Assembly: GCA_963169215.1 (NCBI GenBank)
Contig: CAUJEE010000003.1
Location: 1 to 43,659, forward strand
Direction of reading: 5' to 3'
Length of the DNA stretch: 43,659 nucleotides
Source: Actinomycetota bacterium
GTDB taxonomy: Bacteria; Actinomycetota; Acidimicrobiia; Acidimicrobiales; Ilumatobacteraceae
In this document: one piece after another, positions 26,439-37,550 of the stretch
How the letters are laid out: each line of letters starts with the position of its first letter
How positions within the stretch are numbered: the stretch's first letter is position 1
Notes under the pieces: generated by a model
Seen by the model: only the letters and a program-made list of their open reading frames with translations
Database searches by the model: none
Told to the model about the DNA's origin: nothing
Translations under genes and position numbers: made by a program

Positions 26439-28775
26439 TCAGGCGGTGAGCGCAGTCCGCAAGGCACTGCGCAAGTCGTCGTGTGTCGCCTCCACCAGCT
26501 TGCCGCCGGCAGACGTGACGTAGAAGACGTCGACCACCTCGTGGCCGAGCGTGGCCACCACCGCCGAGCGGATGTCGAGGCCGAGGCCGGATAGGGCGTG
26601 CGAGAGGCGGTAGAGCACGGCCGGTGCATCGGGGGCACGTACCTCCACCATGGTCGTCTCCGCCGACGCGTCATTGCTCACCAACACCTCCAGCCGCGGT
26701 GCGCTGGCACTCGTGGTGCGCCGCCGCCTCTGCGAGCGCAGCCGGGCCTCCAGGCGCGCATCCACATCGACATCGCCGCGCAGCACGGCGCGCAGGTCGT
26801 GTTCCACCTTGCGCCAATCGGGCGACGCGTCGGGTGGCACGCGGGCGATGCGGAACTCGTCGACCGCCACCTGATCGGCACCGGTGGTGGCCGCCGCACC
26901 GATCACGTCGAGCCCATGGAAGGCGAGCACACCGGCGATGTGCGCGAACAGGCCGGTGCGGTCGCGCGACGCGATGCGCAGCAGATCTACCTCGGCGAGC
27001 GCGACGTGCTCGACATGCACCGAGCCGTCGGCGACGCGCGACGCGAGGCGAACCGCGTCGGCCAGCTCCGACGTCGGACGCGACAGTTGCGCGCCGGCCA
27101 GCGACTGCCCGGCCAGCAACACCAGGCGGTCGATCAGTCCCCGCTTCCATTCGGTCCAGGCCGACGGTCCGGTGGCGCGACCGTCGGCCTCGACGAGCAC
27201 GCGCAACAGGCGCAGCGTCGCCAAGTCACCCACCGCCTCGGCCACCAGCGCAGCGGTGCGCGGGTCGTCGAGGTCGCGGCGCGTAGCCGTCTCCGGCAGC
27301 AGCAGGTGATGGCGCACGAGTAGTGCAACGGTGGCGCGGTCGTCGGCACCGAATCCCATGCGCCCCATCACAGAGTCGACCAACTCGACGCCCGCGTCGG
27401 TGTGATCGCCCGCGTAGCCCTTGCCCAAGTCGTGCATCAGCGCGCCCATCAGCAACAGGTCGGGCCGCTCGACATCGCGCACGAACTCACCAGCGTTGGA
27501 GATGGTACGCAGCAGGTGATGGTCGACGGTGAACGTATGGAACGCGTTGCGCTGCGGAAGGCTGCGCACGGCGCGCCACTCGGGCAGAAAGCGGCTGAAC
27601 AGGTCGTACTGCTCCAGCGCCTCCACCGTCTGGGCCAGCCAGTCGCCCGCCCCGAGCAGGCTCAAGAAGGCTCGCCGGGTGCCCTCCGTCCATGCCTCAC
27701 CGGGTGGTGTGCCCCTGCTGGCCAGCATGCGCAGGGCGCGCCCTCCCATCGGCTTGCCGGCATGGGCTGCGGCGGCCGCGAAACGGAACGCGAACGACTG
27801 CTCGTCGACATCGGCGCCGGCGGCGATCTGCACCTCGTCGTCGATCAGCATCACGCCGGCCGCGAGCGCGGTGAGGTGCTGGGACTTGGGCGCCCGGCCG
27901 CCGGCGCGGAGCAAGCGACCGACGCGCCACCAGAAGCGATCGGTGGCCCACTCGATGGTGTGTGCCGCACCGGCGAGATGCTGCATCAGCGCGTCGGCGT
28001 CGGCGTAGCCCATCGCGGCCGCGACGCGATCCTGCTCCTGCAACACGAGCACGTTCGAGCTGCGCCCGGTGGCCCGATGCAGTTCGCAGCGTGCCGCCAG
28101 CAGCAACTCGGCCGGGCCGGCCAGGTCGTCGAGTGGCCCGTCGAGCGCGGCCGTCACCTCCGCCCGGCCCACGCCGAGGGCCCAGCGGATCGCGTCGAAG
28201 TCACGCAGGCCACCGCGTCCGTCCTTCAGGTCGGGCTCCAACAACGCGGCCACGTCGCCGCACCTCGCCCAGCGCTCACCAGCACTGTCGGCCAGACGCT
28301 GCAGCCACACGAACGGCCGCCGGCGCCACTGCTCACCGCCACCGGCATGCACCTCGTCGACCACAGCTTGGTCGCCCGCCAGGCGGCGCACGGTGAGCAG
28401 GCTGGTGGCGGTGGCCAGGTCGTCGGCGGCCAGGGTCAGCAGCGACTTGGTGGAATGCACCGCAGGGGTGAGCTTCAGCCCCGCGTCCCAGATCGGATAC
28501 CACAGCGACTCGGCGACGCGCGCTACGTCCGCGGTCGATGCCCTGGCCGGGTGCAGCAGCACGGCGTCGATGTCGCTTCCCGGGGCAAGCGTGCCGCGGG
28601 CATATCCACCGGTGGCCATCACCGCCCATCCGGGCGCGAGCGCCGCGGCGACGCTCTCGAAGCACGAGTCGGCCTGCTGCGACAGGCGCCGGGCCAGGTT
28701 GCGGCCGGTGAGGTCGGCGTCGCCGACCAGTTGCGCGCGGACTCGGCGGATGGTGGCGGCGTCGACCGGTTGCAC
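26439..28775 (-). CDS. glnD: [Protein-PII] uridylyl/adenylyltransferase GlnD
   Basis: 778 aa; ATGGYARGTLAPGSDIDAVLLH nucleotidyltransferase motif, LLMGALMHDLGKGYAGDHTDAG HD domain, C-terminal ACT repeats; adjacent to PII and amt. Confidence 0.93.
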   Translation of the reverse strand: MQPVDAATIRRVRAQLVGDADLTGRNLARRLSQQADSCFESVAAALAPGWAVMATGGYARGTLAPGSDIDAVLLHPARASTADVARVAESLWYPIWDAGLKLTPAVHSTKSLLTLAADDLATATSLLTVRRLAGDQAVVDEVHAGGGEQWRRRPFVWLQRLADSAGERWARCGDVAALLEPDLKDGRGGLRDFDAIRWALGVGRAEVTAALDGPLDDLAGPAELLLAARCELHRATGRSSNVLVLQEQDRVAAAMGYADADALMQHLAGAAHTIEWATDRFWWRVGRLLRAGGRAPKSQHLTALAAGVMLIDDEVQIAAGADVDEQSFAFRFAAAAAHAGKPMGGRALRMLASRGTPPGEAWTEGTRRAFLSLLGAGDWLAQTVEALEQYDLFSRFLPEWRAVRSLPQRNAFHTFTVDHHLLRTISNAGEFVRDVERPDLLLMGALMHDLGKGYAGDHTDAGVELVDSVMGRMGFGADDRATVALLVRHHLLLPETATRRDLDDPRTAALVAEAVGDLATLRLLRVLVEADGRATGPSAWTEWKRGLIDRLVLLAGQSLAGAQLSRPTSELADAVRLASRVADGSVHVEHVALAEVDLLRIASRDRTGLFAHIAGVLAFHGLDVIGAAATTGADQVAVDEFRIARVPPDASPDWRKVEHDLRAVLRGDVDVDARLEARLRSQRRRRTTSASAPRLEVLVSNDASAETTMVEVRAPDAPAVLYRLSHALSGLGLDIRSAVVATLGHEVVDVFYVTSAGGKLVEATHDDLRSALRTALTA

Positions 28776-28781
28776 GTCGGG

Positions 28782-30363
<1,582 letters not shown>

Positions 30364-30422
30364 GGGGATGCTCCTTGGGGGTGGGTGTGACTAGGGAGTG
30401 TTGCGCACGATGACAGGCCGTT

Positions 30423-30438
30423 GTTTCCGCCGTGTTTC
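30423..30438. promoter_or_regulatory. Possible GlnR-like half-site pair GTTTC-n6-GTTTC (minus strand GAAAC-n6-GAAAC) upstream of amt
   Basis: Exact GTTTC repeats with 6-nt spacing, about 60-75 bp upstream of the amt start; resembles GlnR GaAAC half-sites with n6 spacing, but GTnAC halves are not evident. Confidence 0.35.
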
Positions 30439-30551
30439 CCCGGCGGTGCGAACACGTGAACTCCGCTCAGCCGCGTCGCCGCGCCGCCCACGCGTCGAAC
30501 GCGGGGCCGTGGGCTGCAACCCGCCACCCTCGGCGACCTAGTCTCGCTGCC

Positions 30552-31763
30552 ATGACCGAACCCCTCCAGACACCCGCCCAGGCCGGCCGCTGGACGGCTC
30601 AATGGAAGGAACTGTACGCCGAGGTGATCACCACCGGGCTGTGCACCGGTTGTGCCGGGTGCGTGGTCACCTGCCCGCACGATGTGATCGGCTACGAACA
30701 CAGTGCCGACGGCAGCGAGCACGGCAAGTACAAGCCGTTCCACCTGGAGGACGAGCTCGGCCCGGCAAATTGCATACACGGCGAGAAGGGATGCACCACG
30801 TGCACTCGCGCCTGCCCGCGCTTTCGCGCGTGGGAGCCGAGCGCCGACCTGCACCTGTTCGGGCGGGTGCGCGAGCCCGACGAGATGGGCGGCATCTGGC
30901 GACAGCTGCTGCTCACCCGTGCCGCCGACGACGTGCAGCACCAGCGCGGCCAGGACGGCGGGTTCGTCACCGCGATGCTCAGTTGGCTGATGGACAACGA
31001 CTACATCGAGGCCGCGATGGTGAGCGGCGTCGAGGCCGACGATCTGTGGAAGGCCAAGCCGGTGTTGGTGCGCAACAAGGCCGAGGTGCTGGCCACCGCC
31101 GGCAGTCGATACACCTACTGCGCCAACCCGCTCGCGCTGCGCGAGGCGAAGGCCGCGGGGCTCAATCGCCTGGCGCTGGTGGGCATGGGCTGCCAGACCA
31201 GTTCGCCCCCGACGATGTGGGATCGCAAGGCGGGCAAGGTGAGCAAGCCGTTCCTGTTCAACATCGGCCTGCTGTGCAGCAAGACCTTCGACGACGCGAT
31301 CTTCCCCGAACTGTTCGAGGCCAAGTACGGCCTGCGCAAGCAGGACATGGTGAAGATGAACATCAAGGGTGTCTTCCAGATCTGGATGAAGGACGGCTCG
31401 TACCACGAAATCGACCTGAAGGAGTGCCACCAGTGGACTCGCGAGGGATGCAAGCACTGCCCCGACTTCAGCGCCGAGCACGCCGACATCTCCACCGGCG
31501 GCATCGGCAAGGACAACGACTGGACGCTCACCATCGTGCGCACCGAACTGGGTGAGGAAGTGATCACCCGGATGATCAAGGACGGCACGATCATCGCCCG
31601 CCCGGCGCAGGAGGACGAGGTGGCGATGAAGTTGCTGCGCCAGTTGAGCATCGTCAGCCGGCGGCGCTGGCCGGAGTGGGCCGACCCCGCGCCCGCGGTA
31701 GGCGTACCGCCACCGAAGAAGAAGGCCCCCGCCGGCGACGGCGGCCAACCGGCAAGCCATTAG
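30552..31763 (+). CDS. Coenzyme F420 hydrogenase/dehydrogenase beta-subunit (FrhB) family protein with two 4Fe-4S motifs
   Basis: CTGCAGCVVTCP and CIHGEKGCTTCTRACPRF clusters; QDGGFVTAMLSWLMDNDYIEAAMVSG; MGCQTSSPP; GCKHCPDFSAEHADISTGGIG typical of the FrhB C-terminal domain. Confidence 0.87.
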   Translation: MTEPLQTPAQAGRWTAQWKELYAEVITTGLCTGCAGCVVTCPHDVIGYEHSADGSEHGKYKPFHLEDELGPANCIHGEKGCTTCTRACPRFRAWEPSADLHLFGRVREPDEMGGIWRQLLLTRAADDVQHQRGQDGGFVTAMLSWLMDNDYIEAAMVSGVEADDLWKAKPVLVRNKAEVLATAGSRYTYCANPLALREAKAAGLNRLALVGMGCQTSSPPTMWDRKAGKVSKPFLFNIGLLCSKTFDDAIFPELFEAKYGLRKQDMVKMNIKGVFQIWMKDGSYHEIDLKECHQWTREGCKHCPDFSAEHADISTGGIGKDNDWTLTIVRTELGEEVITRMIKDGTIIARPAQEDEVAMKLLRQLSIVSRRRWPEWADPAPAVGVPPPKKKAPAGDGGQPASH

Positions 31764-31796
31764 GCCGACCACAAGGCCGACCACAAGGAGGATTCC

Positions 31797-32711
31797 GTGC
31801 CGCTACATCCGCAAGCCCGCGCCCTGCTGGACATGCTCGACATGCTCGGCGACCCACTGATCGAGGACAGCACACCCGAGCAGGCGCGTGCGATCCGCAA
31901 GGAGCGGGCACTGCCGCCGAGCACGGCGGTGGTGCACGAGATCCGCGATGTCGACGCGGGAGGCGTGCCGGCGCGGCTCTACCGGCCGAGCGATCGCACC
32001 GACCTCGGACTGTTGGTGTACTTCCACGGCGGCGGCTGGGTGCTCGGCGACCTCGACAGTCACGACGACGTCTGTCGCCGGCTGGCCAACGGCAGCAGCC
32101 ACGCGGTGCTCAGCGTCGACTACCGCCTGGCCCCCGAGCACCCCTTCCCCGCCGGGCTGGAGGACTCGATCGGCGCCACCCGCTGGGCCGCAGCCAACGC
32201 GGCCGCGCTCGGCTGCCGCGCCGACCGCCTGGCCGTGGGGGGCGACTCGGCCGGCGGCACCTTCGCGGCGGTGATCGCGCAACTGGCGCCAGTGCCGCTG
32301 GTGTTCCAACTGCTCGTCTACCCAGCCACCGACGCCACCTGCTCGTACCCCAGCCACGTCGAGAACGGCACCGGCTACTTCCTCACCAAAGGCTCGATGG
32401 ATTGGTTCTTCGGGCACTACCTCAGCGGCGGCGTCGGTTCGGCCAGCGACCCGCGTGTGTCGCCGCTGTACGCCGCCGACCATGTGCTCGCCGCCACTCC
32501 CCCGGCACTGGTGATCACCGCCGAGTTCGACCCACTGCGCGACGAGGGTGACGCCTACGCGGCCCGCCTGGCCGCAGCGGGCGTGCCCACCAGCCACGTG
32601 CGTTTCAGCGGGCAGTTCCACGCGTTCTTCTCGCTGGGCGATTTCCTCGACGACGGCCGCGCCGCTATCGCCCTCGCCGCGTCGGCCTTGGAGTCGGCGC
32701 TGAGTCGCTGA
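31797..32711 (+). CDS. Alpha/beta hydrolase (HSL-like esterase/lipase)
   Basis: VYFHGGGWVLGDLDSHDDVCRRLAN, VDYRLAPEHPFPAGLEDS, AVGGDSAGGTFAAVIAQ, FDPLRDEGDAYAARLAAAGV. Confidence 0.92.
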   Translation: MPLHPQARALLDMLDMLGDPLIEDSTPEQARAIRKERALPPSTAVVHEIRDVDAGGVPARLYRPSDRTDLGLLVYFHGGGWVLGDLDSHDDVCRRLANGSSHAVLSVDYRLAPEHPFPAGLEDSIGATRWAAANAAALGCRADRLAVGGDSAGGTFAAVIAQLAPVPLVFQLLVYPATDATCSYPSHVENGTGYFLTKGSMDWFFGHYLSGGVGSASDPRVSPLYAADHVLAATPPALVITAEFDPLRDEGDAYAARLAAAGVPTSHVRFSGQFHAFFSLGDFLDDGRAAIALAASALESALSR

Positions 32712-34086
32712 GATTTGGGCGGCCGTCGCCGTGATCGCGGCGACGGGCAGAGCCCTCAGGGCGGCGCAGGCCCTGGGAGGCGGTGTCGCCGCGGCGACGG
32801 GCGACGTTCTGCTGAATGCCCTCCTTGGCCTTCTGCAGCGGCCCGCGCGGCACCGGCCGTCCGGCCTTCACCGCCCGCGATCCGATCACGTAGGTGACCG
32901 CGGCGATCAGCCCGAACACGCCGACGACCAGGAAGCCCACCTGGCCGGGCAGGGTGAAGAACACCGGGGCCACCCCGGCGACCACCCACGACAACTGGAA
33001 CCGCGTCTCGAAGCTGGCGAACGCACGGCCCTGGTTGGCGTCGGGTGCATCGCGCTGCACGATCGAGTCGAAGGCCAGGCGGCACACAGCGGTCGACAGG
33101 TTCACCACGAAGGTGAGCACCACCGCCGTGGCCACGCCACCGACCACCGCCGCGCTGATGCCCGCGGCGGCTATCACGCCGAGGCCGATCATCATCATCC
33201 GCTCCTCGCGGAGCAACCGTCTGATCGACGGCGCGAGGGAGTTGCCGACCATCGAGCCGACAGTGCCCGCCCCTGCAGCGAGGCCGAGGTACAGCAGGCC
33301 CTTGTCGTCGAACTCGGCCCGCGTCCAGAAGAACAGGTGGAAGGTGAGAAAGCCGCTTGTGGCCCGCACCAGCGCCATCCCACCGGCGGCGAGCAGCACC
33401 CCCGACGAGCGCAGCTCTTCGCGCTCCTCGCGCTGTGCCGGTGCCGCCGCCACCACGTCGCGGGGCAGCCGGTTGGCGGCGAACAGGGCGGCGATGAACA
33501 CGCCCGCGCCGATGAACAGCGGGGTGGCGGCCACGGTCAGCTTGCCCAGGCCGGCGAGCGGGCCGATCGCCAAGGCACCGACCAGACCGCTGATCAGGCC
33601 CAGCTTCGAGTTTGCCTCCACCAACTCCTGGTCGCTGCGAACCACGGTGGGCACCAGCGCCGACTTGGAGACGGCGTAGGTCTTCTGCATCACCATCGCC
33701 CCGAACACCAGCGGGTAGAGCAGCAACGTGTCGACGTTGAACGCCATGACCGCGTAGATCGCTGCCCGCACGAGCGAGGTGATCTGGATCACGATGCGGC
33801 GCCCACCGGGGAAGCGGTCGACGGCCGGCCCGATCGCGGGCGCCACCACGGCAAATGGGGCCACCGACACCAACAGGTAGAGCAGCACCTTGTCGCGTTG
33901 CGCGTCGGGGCTGAGGCTGAACAGCACCGACCCGGCCAGCGCGCCGTACATCGATGCGTCGCCGATCGTGTTCAGCGCGTGTGTGCGCGCCAGCTTCCTG
34001 AACGGCGACTGCCGTTGCACCGGTCGACGACTGTCGGTCGATGGCGACCCCGAGCCCCGCTGGGATGGGACGCGCTGGTAGCTCAC
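32665..34086 (-). CDS. MFS transporter
   Basis: 473 aa, about 10-12 hydrophobic segments, PAIGPAVDRFPGGRRIVIQITSLVRAAIYAVMA; 3' end overlaps the convergent hydrolase gene by 47 bp. Confidence 0.85.
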   Translation of the reverse strand: MSYQRVPSQRGSGSPSTDSRRPVQRQSPFRKLARTHALNTIGDASMYGALAGSVLFSLSPDAQRDKVLLYLLVSVAPFAVVAPAIGPAVDRFPGGRRIVIQITSLVRAAIYAVMAFNVDTLLLYPLVFGAMVMQKTYAVSKSALVPTVVRSDQELVEANSKLGLISGLVGALAIGPLAGLGKLTVAATPLFIGAGVFIAALFAANRLPRDVVAAAPAQREEREELRSSGVLLAAGGMALVRATSGFLTFHLFFWTRAEFDDKGLLYLGLAAGAGTVGSMVGNSLAPSIRRLLREERMMMIGLGVIAAAGISAAVVGGVATAVVLTFVVNLSTAVCRLAFDSIVQRDAPDANQGRAFASFETRFQLSWVVAGVAPVFFTLPGQVGFLVVGVFGLIAAVTYVIGSRAVKAGRPVPRGPLQKAKEGIQQNVARRRGDTASQGLRRPEGSARRRDHGDGRPNLSDSAPTPRPTRRGR

Positions 34087-34110
34087 GGTGGCATCGTAGG
34101 GCGTTCTCCC

Positions 34111-34133
34111 GAACCGGTTCGTGTGATCACGAA
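34111..34133. promoter_or_regulatory. Adjacent palindromes GAACCGGTTC and TTCGTG-TGAT-CACGAA between the regX3 stop and MFS start
   Basis: Direct inspection; both are perfect inverted repeats upstream of the minus-strand MFS gene and downstream of regX3. Confidence 0.45.
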
Positions 34134-34169
34134 AGGTGCCCGGTCGGGTGATCTCGTCGTGTGGTCGGG

Positions 34170-34880
34170 TCAGGCCTTGGGGCGTTCGAACTTGTAGCCC
34201 AGCCCGCGGATGGTGACGATGTGCTGGGGGTCGCCGGGGTCGACCTCCACCTTGGCCCGCAAGCGCTTGACGTGCACGTCGAGCGTCTTGGTATCGCCCA
34301 CGTAGTCACTCCCCCACACCCGGTCGATGAGCAGATCACGGGTCAGCACACGGCCGGCATTGGCCAGCAACAGGCGCAATAGTTCGAACTCCTTGAGTGG
34401 CAGTTGAACCTCCTCACCGCGAACCACGACGCGATGCTCGACCGGATCGAGGCTCACGTCGCCCACCACTGTCGTCTGTGGCTCGTGCGGTTCGTCGGGC
34501 ACGGCAGCACCGCGGCGACGCATCACCGCGCGTATGCGGGCCACCAATTCGCGCATTCGGTATGGCTTGGTGACGTAGTCGTCGGCCCCCACCTCCAGGC
34601 CCACCACAGTGTCGATCTCGGCGCTCTTGGCGGTGACCATGATGATCGGCACCTGGCTGTACTTGCGCAGTTGGCGACAGACATCGATACCGCTGATTCT
34701 CGGCAGCATCACATCGAGCAGCACCAGATCAGGCGATACCTGATCGAAGCGCTGCAGGGCGTCCACTCCATCAGTGGCGACCTCGACCCGAAAGCCCTCC
34801 TTGGTGAGGCCGATGGTCAGCGCCTCGACGTAGCCGGCTTCGTCCTCGACCACCAGGATCGTCGGCTGTCGCGTGGTCAT
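34170..34880 (-). CDS. regX3: Two-component response regulator, RegX3/PhoB-type winged-helix
   Basis: ILVVEDEAGYVEALTIGLTKEGFRVEVATDGVDALQRF...LLDVMLPRISGIDVCRQLR...VGADDYVTKPYRMRELVARIRAVMRR + Trans_Reg_C domain; next to senX3-like kinase and pst. Confidence 0.93.
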   Translation of the reverse strand: MTTRQPTILVVEDEAGYVEALTIGLTKEGFRVEVATDGVDALQRFDQVSPDLVLLDVMLPRISGIDVCRQLRKYSQVPIIMVTAKSAEIDTVVGLEVGADDYVTKPYRMRELVARIRAVMRRRGAAVPDEPHEPQTTVVGDVSLDPVEHRVVVRGEEVQLPLKEFELLRLLLANAGRVLTRDLLIDRVWGSDYVGDTKTLDVHVKRLRAKVEVDPGDPQHIVTIRGLGYKFERPKA

Positions 34881-35956
34881 CAGGCAGTCCCTTCCGTTTC
34901 GTCGTCGATCGGGATGCGCAGGGTGAAGGTCGAGCCTTCACCCTCGCGGCTGTGCACCGACACTTCGCCCCCGTGATTGTTGGCCACATGGCGGACGATG
35001 GCCAGACCCAACCCGGTGCCACCCGTATCGCGGCTGCGGGCACGGTCGACGCGGTAGAAGCGCTCGAACACGCGGTCGATGTCGCGGGCGGGGATTCCAA
35101 CCCCCGTGTCGCACACCTCGATCTCCACCGCACCACCAGCAGCTTGCGCTCTCACCGCCACCGTGCCGCCACGATCGGTGTACTTCACCGCGTTGTCGAC
35201 CAGGTTGCTCACCGCCGACACCAGTTGCAGGCGATCGCCAACGACCGCCAGCCCGTTGCCCGGACCGACCTGCAACGTCACGCCGGCGGTCTCGGCCGGC
35301 AGGCGATGGCGGGCGGCAACCTCGCCGAACACAGCGGCGAGGCTCACCACCTCGGCCTCACCCCGCCCGCCGAGTTCGATGCGCGACAGTTCGAGCAGGT
35401 CGTCGATCGTCGCCGACACGCGATACGCCTCGGACATCATCTTGCCCGCCAGGCGGTGGGCAACGGCGAGGTCGTCGTTGTCGACAAGCGTCTCGGCCAG
35501 CACGGCCAGTGCTCCGACTGGTGTCTTCAATTCGTGGCTGATGTTGGCGATGAAGTCGGTGCGCACCGCGTCGAGGCGGGCTCTCTCGCTGACGTCGTCG
35601 ATCACGGCCATCGCCCCGTGACCTCCCAGCGGCACAGTGGAGATCAGCAAGACCCGTTGTGGCGGCCCGAAGAGTTCGAGCCGTCGTTGCGCGATCGCCC
35701 CGCCGAGCGCGTCGCGGAGCAGTTCCTCCAACGCCTCGTCGAGCAGCACCTCGGCATGACTTCCGAGACGGGCGGCGCGACTGCGGAGCACTTCGCGACC
35801 TGCCTCGTCGACCACCACCAACCCGATCGGCGCCATCTCCACCGCGGCCGCCAGGCGCTCTTCGCGTGCACGGGCGACGGTGATCTCCGAACGGCACTCG
35901 TCGAGTTCCCGACGGAGACGATCAAGCTCCGCTCGCGACCCGAAGAGCGACTTCAC
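34880..35956 (-). CDS. senX3: PAS-containing sensor histidine kinase, SenX3-like
   Basis: FIANISHELKTPVGALAVLAETL H-box; N/G boxes LVDNAVKY, DTGVGIPARDIDRVFERFYRVDRARSRDTGGTGLGLAIVRHVANNHGG; PAS-like MAPIGLVVVDEAGREVL. Confidence 0.92.
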   Translation of the reverse strand: MKSLFGSRAELDRLRRELDECRSEITVARAREERLAAAVEMAPIGLVVVDEAGREVLRSRAARLGSHAEVLLDEALEELLRDALGGAIAQRRLELFGPPQRVLLISTVPLGGHGAMAVIDDVSERARLDAVRTDFIANISHELKTPVGALAVLAETLVDNDDLAVAHRLAGKMMSEAYRVSATIDDLLELSRIELGGRGEAEVVSLAAVFGEVAARHRLPAETAGVTLQVGPGNGLAVVGDRLQLVSAVSNLVDNAVKYTDRGGTVAVRAQAAGGAVEIEVCDTGVGIPARDIDRVFERFYRVDRARSRDTGGTGLGLAIVRHVANNHGGEVSVHSREGEGSTFTLRIPIDDETEGTA

Positions 35957-36690
35957 CGGGTGTCGGCCGACCCCTCGCCATCGGCGAGACTCGACGGATC
36001 AGCCTCAGGATCAGCCGACTGCTCCGGCTTCTTGTGGTCGGGCACCCACCCGGTGACGATGAACCGCACCCGCTCGGCCACATTGGTCGCGTGGTCGCCG
36101 ATGCGCTCGTAGAAGCGAGCGACGTAGGCCATCTGCAGTGCCACCTGCATGTCGATTGCGCTGTGCGCATGCACCTCGAAGATGGTCTGGATGAACTGCT
36201 TCTGCATCACATCGAGGTGTTGGTCCATGTCGATCACTGCCGACGCCTTGGCGGCATCGTTGTCGACGAAGGCCTCGATCGCGGCCACCCACAGCGTCTG
36301 CGCCTGCTCTCCCATGCTCGCGATGAGGCCGCGCAGCTTGGGATTGAGCGGATGGCCGTAGATGCGCCGGCTCACCTTGCACAGGCTTGCTGCCAAGTCG
36401 CCAGAACGTTCTACTTCGGCGACGATCTTGAGGATGGCGATGATCTGGCGAAGTTCGCTGGCCACCGGCGCTTGAAGAGCGAGCATGCGGATGCATCGCT
36501 CCTCCACGTCGACGCAGCGGGCGTCGATGTCGGCATCGGCAGCGATCACCTGCTCGGCGCCGGCGAGATCGGCCTCCAGCAGCACGGCGGTGGCGCGCGG
36601 AATCGTCTCCGCCACCGTCGCCGCCACTCGGGCCAACTCGTCGCGGGTTGCCGCCAGTTCGTTGTGATAACCCTTGCGCAGTTCGTCCAT
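35953..36690 (-). CDS. phoU: Phosphate transport system regulatory protein PhoU
   Basis: ELRKGYHNELAATRDELARVAATVAETIPRATAVLLEADLAGAEQVIAADADIDARCVDVEERCIRMLALQAPVASELRQIIAILKIVAEVERSGDLAA. Confidence 0.95.
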   Translation of the reverse strand: MDELRKGYHNELAATRDELARVAATVAETIPRATAVLLEADLAGAEQVIAADADIDARCVDVEERCIRMLALQAPVASELRQIIAILKIVAEVERSGDLAASLCKVSRRIYGHPLNPKLRGLIASMGEQAQTLWVAAIEAFVDNDAAKASAVIDMDQHLDVMQKQFIQTIFEVHAHSAIDMQVALQMAYVARFYERIGDHATNVAERVRFIVTGWVPDHKKPEQSADPEADPSSLADGEGSADTR

Positions 36691-37550
36691 CAGCCGAACC
36701 TTCCTGACACGTAGGCCTCCGTACGCTCGTCGGAGGGGGTGGAGAACATCTTCGGGGTCTCGTCGTACTCCACCAGTATCCCCGTGCGCCGATCGCTGTC
36801 CGGGTTCACCTCAATGGTGAAGAACGCCGTGCGGTCGCTGACGCGAGCGGCCTGTTGCATGTTGTGGGTGACGATGATGATCGTGAACTCGCTCTTGATC
36901 TCCTGCATCAGGTCTTCGATGCGAGCGGTGGCGATCGGGTCGAGCGCCGAGCACGGCTCGTCCATCAACAACACCTCCGGCTCGACGGCGATGGCTCGCG
37001 CGATGCACAAGCGCTGCTGTTGGCCTCCCGACAAGCCGAGTCCACTGGTCTTCAGTCGATCCTTCACCTCGTCCCACAGGGCGGCGCCGCGCAGCGACTT
37101 CTCCACCGCCGCGTCGAGCTCGCTCTTCTTCTTCACGCCACTGAGGCGAGGCCCGTAAGCGACGTTGTCGTAGATGCTCTTCGGGAACGGGTTGGCCTTC
37201 TGGAAAACCATACCGATGCGCCGTCGCACCTCGACCGCGTTCACCTGTGGGTCGTACAGATCGACGCCGTGGTAGCGCACCCCGCCCTCCACCCGCGCCG
37301 ACGGGATCAGGTCGTTCATCCGGTTGAAGCAGCGCAGCACCGTCGACTTGCCGCAACCGGACGGACCGATGAACGCGGTGATCTCGTTGCGCTGCACCTT
37401 GAGGTCGACGTCGCGGACCGCGCGGAACGCGCCGTAGTACACCGACAGGCCGGACGTCTCGAACACGACAGCGCCGTCGGTACCTGGATGTGCGCCGTGA
37501 TGGGGGACTTGACCGACTGTTTGGTCGAGGTGTTCGACGGTGGTCTCCAT
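36690..37550 (-). CDS. pstB: Phosphate ABC transporter ATP-binding protein
   Basis: [104 protein letters not shown]. Confidence 0.97.
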   Translation of the reverse strand: METTVEHLDQTVGQVPHHGAHPGTDGAVVFETSGLSVYYGAFRAVRDVDLKVQRNEITAFIGPSGCGKSTVLRCFNRMNDLIPSARVEGGVRYHGVDLYDPQVNAVEVRRRIGMVFQKANPFPKSIYDNVAYGPRLSGVKKKSELDAAVEKSLRGAALWDEVKDRLKTSGLGLSGGQQQRLCIARAIAVEPEVLLMDEPCSALDPIATARIEDLMQEIKSEFTIIIVTHNMQQAARVSDRTAFFTIEVNPDSDRRTGILVEYDETPKMFSTPSDERTEAYVSGRFG

